This document shows positions 27,299 through 36,561 of a stretch of 64,000 nt of DNA, piece after piece. The stretch covers positions 1 through 64,000 of the forward strand of contig CAYWLR010000013.1 of assembly GCA_964459465.1 (NCBI GenBank). The letters run 5' to 3'. The notes beneath the pieces are model-generated. The model was not told where the DNA came from. It saw only the letters and a list, made by a program, of their open reading frames with translations, and made no database searches. Source of the DNA: CALAMC01 sp964459465 (GTDB lineage: Bacteria > Zixibacteria > MSB-5A5 > GN15 > PGXB01). Every line of letters starts with the position of its first letter. The stretch's first letter is position 1. The translations under genes and the position numbers were made by a program.

Positions 27299-28792
27299 TT
27301 AGTGACCGGCACATCCGGCTCCAATAGAGCCTTTTTTCAGTTCGGTTTTAAGCAGGTAACTGCCGTTGACCACAATCTCCTCGCCCGCCGCAAGGCCGTC
27401 CACAATCCGATAGTATCCGTTGTCGCCGGGAGAGATTTTTACCTTTCTGGGGCGGAAACGGTCAATCGTTTCTTTTACAAAAACGACATTGCAGCAACCT
27501 TCCCATTGCACGGCGTCTCGTGGGACAATTACCGCCGGCGATAATGTCCCGCCGCCGATCAATACTCGCCCGTATTCACCGGCATGCAACCGATCGGTCG
27601 TACTAACGACCTCGGCACGGACGATAGCGGAGCGTGTGTCTTTATCGAGGAATCGTGAAATCCAGATGACCCGTCCGATACAGCGTTTGAAACCGTATCC
27701 ATCAGCCGAAAATTCGACATTATCGCCGACACGAATTTTATCGAGGGCGTTTTCCCTCATCCGGGCCTCGATCCAGAATGAATCAGGGTCGCCAATAACC
27801 GCCAGCGGCTGGCCTTCAGCCAGGAATTGTCCGAGGACGGCGATGCGATCGATAATGACCCCGTGGCGCGGAGCATAGAGATTAAGCACCTGCGTGATAT
27901 TTTCGCCCTCCTTGACAATCTCGAGGTCGTGCTCGGATAGCCCGGCCGACGTCAACATTCCGGCCTGACCGACCAGACGCGCCTCGGCTAACCGAAATTC
28001 CGTCGCGATTTCTTCGAATTCGCTGTCGCTGACGAGGCCTTTTCCATGCAGCTCTTTCTGGCGCTCGAATCTTTTTGCGGCCAGTTGCCGGGCGGCATGA
28101 GCCTCCAGATATTCTGCCTTCATTCGTGGCAGGCCGGGAACGTTCAATCGGGCCAGGATGTCCCCGGTACGGACGGTTTGTCCGGGTTCGACCAGCCACT
28201 CGGAGACCAGCGCGGGAAGGGTGGTCGACAGGACGACGGTATTGGCCTCGTTGAACACGATTTCGGCGGGCGCTTCGATGACCGGCGCGCTTTCCGCGAT
28301 GGCAACGGGGCGCACCGTCAGGCCGGCCCGTTCGACGGTTTGAATCGAGGCGAATTGTATGACGGCATTATCGGTGGCACAATGGATCGCATTTTCCGGG
28401 AAGAATACGGTAAAGGCGGGAAGAGTTTCATGAATGGAATGGGCGTCAGGCACAATTCGGTTTTCGGGCTGACCCGGATAATCTCCGTGTTCATGTTCAT
28501 GATGGTTAACATCATGCGGATCATCATCATGATTATGCACCTTAACGCAGAGATCACATTGTGATTCGGGCAGGTTGTGTTCGGCACACCAGTCGCCGGA
28601 AGTTTTGAAGTTCGGAATTAATTCCGGGTTACATCGGGAACAGAGTTCCAACGAAATGCCGTGAATTTCGCATTTTGGGGTAGCCACATCGGCCCGGTTG
28701 TCAGCCGCAGCCGGACGAAAGTAATTCCATCCCAGCCATAGCCCCGCCGAAATAAATATGATAGATGGCACCAAAACAGTCTTTTTTCTCAT
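27299..28792 (-). CDS. CusB/CzcB-type adaptor with Cys/His-rich N-terminal metal-binding region
   Basis: A 497-residue adaptor. The ATG at 28792 follows TTGAGGATTAGC; an upstream TTG at 28807 is less likely. After a single membrane anchor (VLVPSIIFISAGLWLGWNYF) comes an unusual segment: CEIHG, CSRC, CAEHN, CDLC and then a His-rich run HNHDDDPHDVNHHEHEHGD (about residues 40-105). These look like metal ligands. The remainder is a normal adaptor with lipoyl (LVSEWLVEPGQTVRTGDILARL), hairpin and barrel domains. Its product would hand periplasmic metal to the CusA/CzcA-like pump encoded next. Confidence 0.9.
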   Translation of the reverse strand: MRKKTVLVPSIIFISAGLWLGWNYFRPAAADNRADVATPKCEIHGISLELCSRCNPELIPNFKTSGDWCAEHNLPESQCDLCVKVHNHDDDPHDVNHHEHEHGDYPGQPENRIVPDAHSIHETLPAFTVFFPENAIHCATDNAVIQFASIQTVERAGLTVRPVAIAESAPVIEAPAEIVFNEANTVVLSTTLPALVSEWLVEPGQTVRTGDILARLNVPGLPRMKAEYLEAHAARQLAAKRFERQKELHGKGLVSDSEFEEIATEFRLAEARLVGQAGMLTSAGLSEHDLEIVKEGENITQVLNLYAPRHGVIIDRIAVLGQFLAEGQPLAVIGDPDSFWIEARMRENALDKIRVGDNVEFSADGYGFKRCIGRVIWISRFLDKDTRSAIVRAEVVSTTDRLHAGEYGRVLIGGGTLSPAVIVPRDAVQWEGCCNVVFVKETIDRFRPRKVKISPGDNGYYRIVDGLAAGEEIVVNGSYLLKTELKKGSIGAGCAGH

Positions 28793-28883
28793 TTTGCTAA
28801 TCCTCAAAATTATCGTTACAGAAAGAACACCCGTGATTCCAAAAACATGGGTATTGTAGGTTAGAATACGGATTGGCTAAAAA

Positions 28884-29159
28884 TCAGAAACGGGGAGGCT
28901 GATCAATATCGACGGCAATTTCGCCAAATTTGAAATAAGGATTGACCGGTTTAATATCACCCAGCCGGCAGTATGTGATATCCCAAACATGGCCGGAAAT
29001 GGCCGGGCTGTTCAAACCCGAAGAGCAAATCAGACAGGAGCAATCACTGCAAATCGGGCCATGGTCTCCGTCATAATCGCAACTGTGAAAATCGCCACAA
29101 TTGAAGATTAATAGGGCCAGGGCGGCGAAAAAAATCACATTTATCTTTTTCTTATACAT
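28884..29159 (-). CDS. Small Cys-rich putative lipoprotein
   Basis: A 91-residue protein from the ATG at 29159 (MYKKKINVIFFAALALLIFNC); a longer frame starts at 29189 but lacks a sensible signal. Cys at about residue 21 could be lipidated. The mature part is short and Cys/Asp-rich: DFHSCDYDGDHGPICSDCSCLICSS, which includes CxxCxCxxC. I do not recognise a family. It lies 92 nt upstream of the metal adaptor gene on the same strand, so a role as periplasmic metal binder or sensor is a reasonable guess. Confidence 0.55.
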   Translation of the reverse strand: MYKKKINVIFFAALALLIFNCGDFHSCDYDGDHGPICSDCSCLICSSGLNSPAISGHVWDITYCRLGDIKPVNPYFKFGEIAVDIDQPPRF

Positions 29160-29334
29160 GACAAAAACACTCTTATTTTCTATACGCAAACATTATACGT
29201 TATTTCCGAAATTTGTCAATGAAATCGGAGATGACAAGATTATTTAGTGGAAAATTGGCGTGCGATTATCCTTATTGTGTAATAATATGAACGCAATGAG
29301 GTTGCCTTAAATAGGTCTTCAGGCCGCGAAAATA

Positions 29335-30321
29335 ATGATGGTAATAAAAACGAATAATAAACCTTCTCAAATCCGGCCGTTGGTGCCGCGATATATCAAG
29401 AATCTGCTCAAACTAGTATTGGTGGCTGTCGTCCTTTATTTCGTTAGCAAACAGATAAGCCGCCACTGGGGCGAAATTGTCAATTATGACTGGAATATCT
29501 CTCCCTGGATGCTGGGGTTGTCCATAATCACGCATATTGTGACCTTTGTCATGTTTTCTCTGGTCTGGTGCCAGATCATTTCCGGCTTTGGATATAATGT
29601 CTCTGTCAAGCATGGATTTAAACTATCGTATATCAGCAATCTCGGTCGTTATTTGCCGGGCAAATTCTGGACCATATTCGCGATGGCCTACCTGGCGCGC
29701 AGGCTGGATATAAAAGAAGAAGAATCGATGGCGTCATGGATTATTGCCCTGATATTCGCCCTGCCGACGGGATTTTTAATCGGCTTTATAACCGTCATTT
29801 TTTATCCCCAGATTCTGTCCGATAAAATCAGCGCCGAACTCGGCCTGTCGGTTTATATATTTTCCGGTTTGACCCTATTGGCGTCCATTCTTCTGATATT
29901 TGCTCCGAAATGGACACTGGCACTTTTAAATTATTTCCTGAAGTTGATTCATCGCCCGGCGATAACGTTTAAAGTCGACCGACTGACTGCCCTGAAAATT
30001 TACGGCGGCTATATCGCCAGCTGGATTATGTATGGAATTTCGTTCTGGATTTTTCTTCATTCCGTGCTGGACAGCCCGACCGTGCCCGCGGCCGGGACCA
30101 TCGGCATGTATGTCTTCGCTTATCAGATCGGTTATGTCGCGATTTTCACTCCCGGCGGGATAGGCGTGCGCGAATTTGCGTTGTGGGTGATGCTGGAGCC
30201 GTATATCGGGAAAGTCGCCATCGGGGTGGCGGTGGCCGCCCGATTGTGGAATATCGTGGTAGAATTAATATCGACGATGATTGCGCTGGCGATAAAACTC
30301 CCGTCAGAAAAATCTAAATGA
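29335..30321 (+). CDS. UPF0104 / lysylphosphatidylglycerol-synthase TM-domain protein (flippase-like)
   Basis: A 328-residue integral membrane protein with about seven to eight hydrophobic helices. The signature NLGRYLPGKFW (about residues 100-110) and the late TPGGIGVREFALWVML motif are characteristic of the LPG-synthase transmembrane family, whose members move or present lipids in the membrane. No aminoacyl-transferase domain follows, so it is the membrane part alone. It is convergent with the acyltransferase gene at 30341, 19 nt away, and shares no obvious operon. Confidence 0.88.
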   Translation: MMVIKTNNKPSQIRPLVPRYIKNLLKLVLVAVVLYFVSKQISRHWGEIVNYDWNISPWMLGLSIITHIVTFVMFSLVWCQIISGFGYNVSVKHGFKLSYISNLGRYLPGKFWTIFAMAYLARRLDIKEEESMASWIIALIFALPTGFLIGFITVIFYPQILSDKISAELGLSVYIFSGLTLLASILLIFAPKWTLALLNYFLKLIHRPAITFKVDRLTALKIYGGYIASWIMYGISFWIFLHSVLDSPTVPAAGTIGMYVFAYQIGYVAIFTPGGIGVREFALWVMLEPYIGKVAIGVAVAARLWNIVVELISTMIALAIKLPSEKSK

Positions 30322-30340
30322 CGGCGACGCCTTCCGACTA

Positions 30341-31588
30341 TTAGTTTTTATTCAAACAGTATTTTCTGTTTTTGGGATCAGGTTTCGAGAGAAAAAGATT
30401 CATTAATTGATGACATAGGCGACAAGCGTAATTCAAAAGCGGCAGACGGCAGAAAAAATGGTAGAACCTTGCCGGGAGGTAGCGGCAGAGAAGTATGACC
30501 GGAAAATCAGGGTAAATCGTCAGGTCATAAAATGATCTTGTTTTCATCCGCCAGTTGCGATTCCATGCATATTCGCTAAGGCAGTCGATTTCGTCGATTT
30601 CGCCGCTGTCGAAGGCTCTTTTTATCATTCTTTCAAACAGTTTGCTTCCCGGAGAATACGAAGAATATTTTTCGTCATACCCGATTTTCAGCATAATCAT
30701 TCGATGGTTGACGCGGATAGCCAGGTTGGCGGCGATGGTTCTGCCGGCGGCAGTAAGAAAATGCCATTCCAGCCACCCCAGGCGGGCCAGGCGCCGTGTC
30801 AGGGTCATGTAGAATTCCAGTTGTGACGGGCATTTTGATATAGCCGAATTGTTGCGACCCTTCCAGCATGAGGCTTCAATTTCCAGAAATGTCTGCAGGT
30901 AATTCGGATCGTCGGTGTTTTCGGTTATGAATTCATAGTGCAAATCGCCGAGTTTTTTGAGTTTTCTTTCCAGCCGGTTCAGGTTTCGAACAAAGCTGGC
31001 TTTAAGCGTTGCACGGTACTCTTCGAAGGACCCAGCGACTTCGATGTAGGAACCTTTGCCGTTGAAACGCTGCAGGATCGGCATGTCCGGCAAGCAGTTC
31101 CGGGCCATTTTTAACATGGGCGCGGATTCCTGTAGGCGTCTTATTTTGAGGCTCGAATAGTGCGGATTGAAATCATTCAAGGTTTCCAGAATCAAGGGTA
31201 TGACTTCGTCTTCGAAACCCGACTTGACGAGGAAATCGACGCACGGCGTATGCCAGTTGAACGGGGTCCATAAGCTCAAATGTTCCCGGCCCAGTATTTT
31301 TTGCACGGTGCAAATGAGAGGAAGTACTCCGACCAGACGCACGTCGCGATAAACCAAAATGCAAACCCAGTCTTGTCCACTTTCGAGCTGGTGTTCGAAA
31401 AACGACAATATCCAGGCATAAGAAAGCATCGGTTGCGCCGTTTCGAAAGCAAGGTCATTCCAGGCGGCGGCATGAGCCTCGAGTTCACCCCGGTCGCCGA
31501 TTGTAAATACTCTGAATGAACCGAAAACGGCGGCGCGCGCCCGGTATTCGCTCGCTGATTTAAAAGGACTTTTAGAGAATTGCTGCAA
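30341..31588 (-). CDS. GNAT/FemAB-like acyltransferase (Acetyltransf_6, CelD-like)
   Basis: A 415-residue cytosolic protein. The only start giving the full N-terminus is TTG at 31588, which has AGGA about 10 nt upstream; no in-frame ATG occurs until after conserved sequence. Features: SYAWILSFFEHQLESGQDWVCILVYRDVRLVGVLPL near the start, then KASFVRNLNRLERKLKKLG and ARLGWLEWHFLTAAGRTIAANLAIRV with a YDEKYSSYSPGSKLFERMIKRA block. These are the usual elements of the CelD/BcsL-type N-acyltransferase family, often linked to polysaccharide or surface modification. Substrate unknown. Confidence 0.8.
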   Translation of the reverse strand: MQQFSKSPFKSASEYRARAAVFGSFRVFTIGDRGELEAHAAAWNDLAFETAQPMLSYAWILSFFEHQLESGQDWVCILVYRDVRLVGVLPLICTVQKILGREHLSLWTPFNWHTPCVDFLVKSGFEDEVIPLILETLNDFNPHYSSLKIRRLQESAPMLKMARNCLPDMPILQRFNGKGSYIEVAGSFEEYRATLKASFVRNLNRLERKLKKLGDLHYEFITENTDDPNYLQTFLEIEASCWKGRNNSAISKCPSQLEFYMTLTRRLARLGWLEWHFLTAAGRTIAANLAIRVNHRMIMLKIGYDEKYSSYSPGSKLFERMIKRAFDSGEIDEIDCLSEYAWNRNWRMKTRSFYDLTIYPDFPVILLCRYLPARFYHFFCRLPLLNYACRLCHQLMNLFLSKPDPKNRKYCLNKN

Positions 31589-31837
31589 TCTATGTATTCC
31601 TGTTGTCCCAATCGATCGCCATTTATCATATTATCGGCGAATTCGGGCGCTTTTGCACTATTTAAAAATAATTGGGGTTTTTAACGCGCCATCCGAAAAA
31701 AGAAGACAACTTCTGTCCCAATGATTCCTGATTTTATAATGCATAATTTCGAAAGGAATGGCAGAATGAACATAAAGAAAATTATTTAGAAGCGGCCAAT
31801 AAGAAATGCCGAAAATTGCGGCATGAATGGAATATTT

Positions 31838-32221
31838 TCAGGCCCCGATTAAATCCTTGACCTTTGTCAGCAGTTCCTCACGGTCCACCGGCTTTTCGAA
31901 ATATCCGGCCGGATCGGGAAACGACTTCATGCGTTTGATGAAACCCTTCAGTTCCGAAGGGGCCGCGGTTATGATTATAACCGGGATATTTTTGGTTTTG
32001 CCGGAGTTTATCAGGTTACGGTACATTTTCACTCCTGATTCCCCGGGCATCGAGATATCCAGCGTGATCAAATCCGGTTCGTCCTTTTCGGCTTTGATAA
32101 AACCATCGTGACCGTCGTAGGCGGCAATTGTTTCATAGCCGTTTTCGCGGAAAAAAACGCCGAGTGTTTCCACCAGGTCGGGCTCATCTTCGACGATTAG
32201 AATCTTCTTTTTAATGGACAT
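31838..32221 (-). CDS. Single-domain response regulator
   Basis: A 127-residue CheY-like receiver with no output domain. The acidic pair is in ILIVEDEPD, the phospho-acceptor Asp in DLITLDISMPG, the Thr/Ser switch in VIIITAAP and the conserved Lys in YFEKPVD. ATG at 32221 follows GGAGGGTAG. It is the last gene of the long unit that starts at 40292. Likely a phosphorelay intermediate or a binding protein controlled by the kinase encoded upstream. The 249 nt between this gene and the acyltransferase are empty. Confidence 0.92.
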   Translation of the reverse strand: MSIKKKILIVEDEPDLVETLGVFFRENGYETIAAYDGHDGFIKAEKDEPDLITLDISMPGESGVKMYRNLINSGKTKNIPVIIITAAPSELKGFIKRMKSFPDPAGYFEKPVDREELLTKVKDLIGA

Positions 32222-32243
32222 AATCTACCCTCCACCGACGGCG

Positions 32244-32762
32244 TTATTTTTTGCCGTTGATTAATTTCTTGAGTTTCCGCAGTGTCTCCGGGTCGGCGGC
32301 GTCAATAATATTTTTCAACTCGCTTTGCAGATTGACCTGATTGGCCAGGTTTTTTTCTTCGTCTGTGGCATCAAGTCCCAGAAGGCTTTTCACGGCGGCG
32401 ACATATTTGGGCGGACTGACCGGTTTTTCGAGATATATTCCCGGCCCCGACATGGTCAGTTCTTTGAGGTCGGCTCTGCCCAGATCGTCACGGGCGTGGC
32501 CGGTGACAATCAGTACGGGGATTTTATTATACTTTTTATTTTTATTCAGGTCGTGATAGAATTTGGCACCGGATTTTTTGGGCATGACCAGATCCAGCGA
32601 TATCAAATCCGGGTGTTCTTTTTCCACTTTCTCCATGGCTTCGAAACCGTCGCAGGCGGTAATGACATTGAAACCGGCCTCCTTTAAAGCCAGCTCCAGA
32701 AACTGCCGGACATCGTCTTCATCATCGACGACCAGGATTTTCTTGTCGGCGGGTTTACTCAT
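32244..32762 (-). CDS. Response regulator receiver with short C-terminal extension
   Basis: A 172-residue protein. Residues 1-125 are a receiver (ILVVDDEDD, DLISLDLVMPKKSG, VLIVTGHA, YLEKPVS). The last roughly 45 residues (DEEKNLANQVNLQSELKNIIDAADPETLRKLKKLING) form a helical tail that is not a known DNA-binding domain. It sits between the kinase gene (27 nt upstream) and another lone receiver. It may pass phosphate on or bind a partner through the tail. Confidence 0.9.
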   Translation of the reverse strand: MSKPADKKILVVDDEDDVRQFLELALKEAGFNVITACDGFEAMEKVEKEHPDLISLDLVMPKKSGAKFYHDLNKNKKYNKIPVLIVTGHARDDLGRADLKELTMSGPGIYLEKPVSPPKYVAAVKSLLGLDATDEEKNLANQVNLQSELKNIIDAADPETLRKLKKLINGKK

Positions 32763-32789
32763 AGTTTTCCCATTATTTAAAGGCTGTTG

Positions 32790-34271
32790 TTATTTTTCCT
32801 CATCGCCGCCTTTGCGGCCTTCTTTATATATATAATTCAAACGCTGTCGGGGAAACTCTAATCTGAAAAGCGATCCCTTATTTTTTTGCGATTTTACCAC
32901 GATTCGGCCACCGTGTTCCTGGACAAGTTTGCGGCTGGTCAAAAGACCCAGCCCCGTACCTTTACCACCTTTGGTCGTGAAAAAGGTCGTAAATATCTTT
33001 TTCTTGATATCGTAATCCATGCCCGCCCCGTTGTCGGTGACTTCGAATATCAGGGTATTTCGGTCGTCACGGACAGTTACGACAACTTCATTGCCCTTTT
33101 GTTTAGCCATCTGGCAGGCGTCGATGGCATTGGAGACGAGATTGGTCAGGCACGTGTGGATAGCGTCGGGGTCGAGTGGCGCTTTTTTAATTTTCTGCGA
33201 CAGCACCTGTTTGAGTTCAATCCCTGACTGGCGCGCAATGTCTTTGTACAAATCGACAATTTCCACGACCAGCCGGTTGGGATCGATCATTTCCAGCTGG
33301 GGCAGACGGCCTTTTGAGAAACTCAAAAAGTCGCGCACCAATGACGTGGTTTTATTAAAATTGCGGTCCAGCATCTCGCTGCCCTTGTCGATCAGGTCGC
33401 GGTCGTCCTTTTTGAGACCGAGGCTGATCATATATTTGCCGCCTTCCAATCCCATCAAAATATTTTTAATGCTGTGGGCCAGTCCGGCCACTGTCTGTCC
33501 GACTGCCGCCAGGCGTTCGGCGTCGATGATATCTTTTTCAAGCGCTTTCAGCCGGGTGATATCGGTCGAAATTTCGATGACGTGTGCGACGTCTCCGCCA
33601 CCGCGTTTGAGGGGGGAAGTGGAGACGATATAATTAATGTCCTGACCTTTTTTATCGATGCCCGACTGCTCCGACTCATGGATTTTGCCGTCCTTGAAAG
33701 TCTTTGACGCCGGGCAGTTGGGACATTTTTTGTTGCGGCGTTTATAGACTTCATAACAATGTCTCCCCAGAACATTTCCGAAACTTTCGCGGAATTTCTC
33801 GTTGGCCCGGACGATGCGATAATCGCTGTCAATAACGGTTATATAGCAGGGGACACGGTCAAAAAGGATGCTTACTTCCTGTTGCAGGCGGCTGGTGTCG
33901 GTCACGGGTGATGACATTTCTATGATATATTCGACGTTTTTGTTACCCGTATTATACACCGGGACGGCCCGTACCACGTTATGGGCCGGTCGGCCATTTT
34001 TGTCCACCACCACCGAATCGATGACGCGTCGCTGGCCGTCTTTAAAAATCTCGAAACTGGGACAGTCGGCGCAGGGGCCGTCCTGTTTTTTATAGACGGC
34101 ATAACATTTCTTATTTCGCCAGGGGCCAAAGAAATCCTCGAAATTGCGATTGGCCGCGACAATATTGTAGTTCCGATCGACGACGGCCACCATGTGCGGG
34201 ACCATTTCGAAAAACTCGGAATGAATCCGACCGGCGTCAAAAATTTGTTTGTCGGTTTTCTTTTTCGCCAT
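32790..34271 (-). CDS. PAS-PAS sensor histidine kinase with Cys-containing PAS domains
   Basis: A 493-residue kinase without membrane helices. Two PAS domains (about 15-125 and 135-240) each contain the same cysteine triad: Cys56, Cys67, Cys70 (KKCYAVY then CADCP) and Cys172, Cys183, Cys186 (RHCYEVY then CPNCP). The DHp helix has the phospho-acceptor His266 in VAGLAHSIKN. The ATPase domain has CLTNLVSNAIDAC, DNGAGMD and GGKGTGLGLL. The paired C-X10-C-X2-C motifs point to a redox, metal or cofactor signal sensed in the cytoplasm. It is encoded among three lone receivers and downstream of the redox-complex genes, which it probably serves. Confidence 0.93.
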   Translation of the reverse strand: MAKKKTDKQIFDAGRIHSEFFEMVPHMVAVVDRNYNIVAANRNFEDFFGPWRNKKCYAVYKKQDGPCADCPSFEIFKDGQRRVIDSVVVDKNGRPAHNVVRAVPVYNTGNKNVEYIIEMSSPVTDTSRLQQEVSILFDRVPCYITVIDSDYRIVRANEKFRESFGNVLGRHCYEVYKRRNKKCPNCPASKTFKDGKIHESEQSGIDKKGQDINYIVSTSPLKRGGGDVAHVIEISTDITRLKALEKDIIDAERLAAVGQTVAGLAHSIKNILMGLEGGKYMISLGLKKDDRDLIDKGSEMLDRNFNKTTSLVRDFLSFSKGRLPQLEMIDPNRLVVEIVDLYKDIARQSGIELKQVLSQKIKKAPLDPDAIHTCLTNLVSNAIDACQMAKQKGNEVVVTVRDDRNTLIFEVTDNGAGMDYDIKKKIFTTFFTTKGGKGTGLGLLTSRKLVQEHGGRIVVKSQKNKGSLFRLEFPRQRLNYIYKEGRKGGDEEK

Positions 34272-34280
34272 GGCTTTTTG

Positions 34281-34691
34281 TCATTTTTTCCCGGCCAAAG
34301 CGGCCTTTATCAGTTTATTTACGGTAAGCAGAAACAAATCTACGTCAATCGGTTTTTCCAGGTAGGCTTCCGGGGGAGGAACCGTTTCGCCGGGCGCAAA
34401 GTCCTTGATATGGAATTCCTTCTGCTGGACCGCGCCGCTGATGACAATGACCGGAATATGTTTGTATTCCCGTGACTTTTTCAGCTTCAAATAAAACGAC
34501 ATCCCGGTTTCATGCGGCATCATGATATCCAAGCTGATCAGGTCGGGTCGGAATCGGGCAACGTGGGTCATACCGTCAGCGGCGGCTTCGCATACGGCCG
34601 TCCGATAGCCATTGGTTTCGAGGATTGTCTGTAAATAAAGACTGACGTCGGGTTCATCCTCGATTATCAATACTTTATGGGCTTTCCCCAT
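34281..34691 (-). CDS. Single-domain response regulator
   Basis: A 136-residue receiver from the ATG at 34691, which follows GAGGAAGG; the open frame extends to 34712, inside the preceding gene. Features are VLIIEDEPD, the acceptor Asp in DLISLDIMMPHETG, VIVISGA and YLEKPID. It has no output domain. Its start is only 4 nt after the stop of the NrfD-cytochrome gene and its end is 9 nt before the kinase gene, which ties the signalling genes to the redox complex in one transcript. Confidence 0.92.
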   Translation of the reverse strand: MGKAHKVLIIEDEPDVSLYLQTILETNGYRTAVCEAAADGMTHVARFRPDLISLDIMMPHETGMSFYLKLKKSREYKHIPVIVISGAVQQKEFHIKDFAPGETVPPPEAYLEKPIDVDLFLLTVNKLIKAALAGKK

Positions 34692-34695
34692 TCGT

Positions 34696-36561
34696 TTATT
34701 TTCCTTCCTCAACCATGATGCCCGGCAGAACCACCCGATTGCCGTGAGCCGGTTGCCATCGGCTGTCCGGCAGAGAAGTTATGCTTTCCTCCGGAACGGG
34801 GTGGTGACAGGTCACGCATTTATCCAGCATCGGCTTGTCGGCGACAGCCGGGAGCATCCGCTTATGACACTGAACACAGGCAATGTGCATGGCATCAACG
34901 TAGGAAGGCGCCATTGTTTGCTCAAAGGCAATCGCCGAGCCGGGCACAACCAGGTCGAGATGGCAATCCCGGCATTGCTTGGCCGATTCCCTGTTACGTT
35001 GCATGCCGGGTTGATGGCAGTTGTTACACTTGATTTTGGCCCCGGACGGTGCGGCGTGCCAATCGTGCCCAAAAATATCGCTGGCCAAATACATCCGGTT
35101 GTGACAATCGGAACAACGGCTGTTTTTATCTTTAGGCATATTCATATGGTGACACAAAACACAAGAGCTGTCACCATTATTACGGTTGATATGCCCCTGG
35201 TGGTTGAAAGCAACGCCATAGTTGTCGCGATTGCCGTCGATGAAGAGGACCTGTCCGCCGCGGGCCGGCAGAGCGGCATCCTGATTGATACCCCGGCTAT
35301 AAATCCTGTCGCCAGGCATGAGGGCAAAGCCGATGGCAAAGAAAATAACAAAAGCCAGAGAATAGCGTGTCCGGGCGGCCACAGAAGGATTTCCCAGCCA
35401 GACGTGCGAGATGCCGTCGAAAACCGGTTGCGTATAGGGGTCAGCCTGGGGATCACGAGGTCGGCTGTCCCAGATATGGAATTTCTCGATAGCAAACAAA
35501 AAGGCCAGGGCCGCCGCCGAGACCACTCCCAGGCTGATGAAGACCTCCGTCCATGACGGGATATAGCTGTCGCCGGTTGTGGACAGCATGGTCAGGCCGC
35601 CGACATTGATGCGGTTGAAAACCATGCCAAAGACGACCATGAAGGAACTGATCCATTGCCATTTGCTATGGGATCGAAGCCGGGGGGTTAACAGAATCGC
35701 CATCGGTATTATAGCGGATATTAAAAGCTCGATAATAAACAGGTTGGATTCGCGTGTCCCGGCAAAAATCTGCCCGAACTGGCCGCGGATGATTATATCG
35801 CCCAGTTTTACGACCAGGTAAATACCCAGCACCCAGATCGCAATTTTGCCGAGTTTCTCGATCAGATGGCCCTCTGATTTACGGCGGTACAGCCAGTGAG
35901 AGAAGAGGCTTTCGAAAGAGACCATCATGAGTCCCAGCGCCACGGCCGATATGAAAAACTGCACCGGGAGAATCGGGGTGTACCACAGCGGCGGCAGTTT
36001 ATACGGCATGATTAAAAAGAGCGATCCCAGCGAAGACTGATGCAGAGTTGAAAGCATGATGCCCAGCAGGACCAGCGGAAAGCGGAATTTCATAAGGAAA
36101 TTGCGAATCCTGGCATAGCGGCTGAACTCTTCCAAAGGCACGGGGCTGAATTCCAATAAGAGGACGGTCGTGTAGAGCATGACACACCAGCCGACTTCGA
36201 ACAGCGGTGAATGAGGATTCCAGTAGATGATCATGTGCCAGATATTCCAGGGCAGGCCCAGGTCGAACATGAGACCACCGACCACGGCCAGATAGCCCAG
36301 AAAGGCGGTCAGGACGGCCGGGCGCACCAGTGGTTTAAATTCTTCGCGTTTGAAAATATAGAAGATGGCGGTCAGGACAAAGCCACCCGCGGCCAGCGCG
36401 ACACCGCCCATGACGTCGAAGCCGATCCACAAGCCCCACGGGGTGGCGTCCGTAAGATTGGTGGTTACTCCCAGGCCAAAGATGAACCGGGTAATGCCGA
36501 CGGCGGCGGCCAGACCGACAATCGACCAGAGGACGGTTTTGAATTTTTGCACTCTATCCAT
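34696..36561 (-). CDS. NrfD/HybB-type membrane subunit fused to a six-heme cytochrome c domain
   Basis: A 621-residue protein from the ATG at 36561 (MDRVQKFKTVLWS), which overlaps the end of the ferredoxin gene by 8 nt. Residues about 1-420 are an NrfD/HybB-like quinone-interacting subunit with roughly ten membrane helices (TPWGLWIGFDVMGGVALAAGGF, NPHSPLFEVGWCVMLY). Residues about 430-600 carry six CxxCH heme sites: CVLCH, CSDCH, CNNCH, CRDCH, CVQCH and CVTCH. In Dsr and Hmc complexes the NrfD subunit and the multiheme cytochrome are usually separate proteins; here they are one chain. It should move electrons between the menaquinone pool and a periplasmic partner. Confidence 0.92.
   Translation of the reverse strand: MDRVQKFKTVLWSIVGLAAAVGITRFIFGLGVTTNLTDATPWGLWIGFDVMGGVALAAGGFVLTAIFYIFKREEFKPLVRPAVLTAFLGYLAVVGGLMFDLGLPWNIWHMIIYWNPHSPLFEVGWCVMLYTTVLLLEFSPVPLEEFSRYARIRNFLMKFRFPLVLLGIMLSTLHQSSLGSLFLIMPYKLPPLWYTPILPVQFFISAVALGLMMVSFESLFSHWLYRRKSEGHLIEKLGKIAIWVLGIYLVVKLGDIIIRGQFGQIFAGTRESNLFIIELLISAIIPMAILLTPRLRSHSKWQWISSFMVVFGMVFNRINVGGLTMLSTTGDSYIPSWTEVFISLGVVSAAALAFLFAIEKFHIWDSRPRDPQADPYTQPVFDGISHVWLGNPSVAARTRYSLAFVIFFAIGFALMPGDRIYSRGINQDAALPARGGQVLFIDGNRDNYGVAFNHQGHINRNNGDSSCVLCHHMNMPKDKNSRCSDCHNRMYLASDIFGHDWHAAPSGAKIKCNNCHQPGMQRNRESAKQCRDCHLDLVVPGSAIAFEQTMAPSYVDAMHIACVQCHKRMLPAVADKPMLDKCVTCHHPVPEESITSLPDSRWQPAHGNRVVLPGIMVEEGK

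Noticed and set aside
34744..35556. A 270-residue plus-strand frame opposite the NrfD-cytochrome gene, and a similar 254-residue frame at 38109-38873
   Set aside because: Both lie opposite genes with clear heme or iron-sulfur motifs and have no independent protein features.
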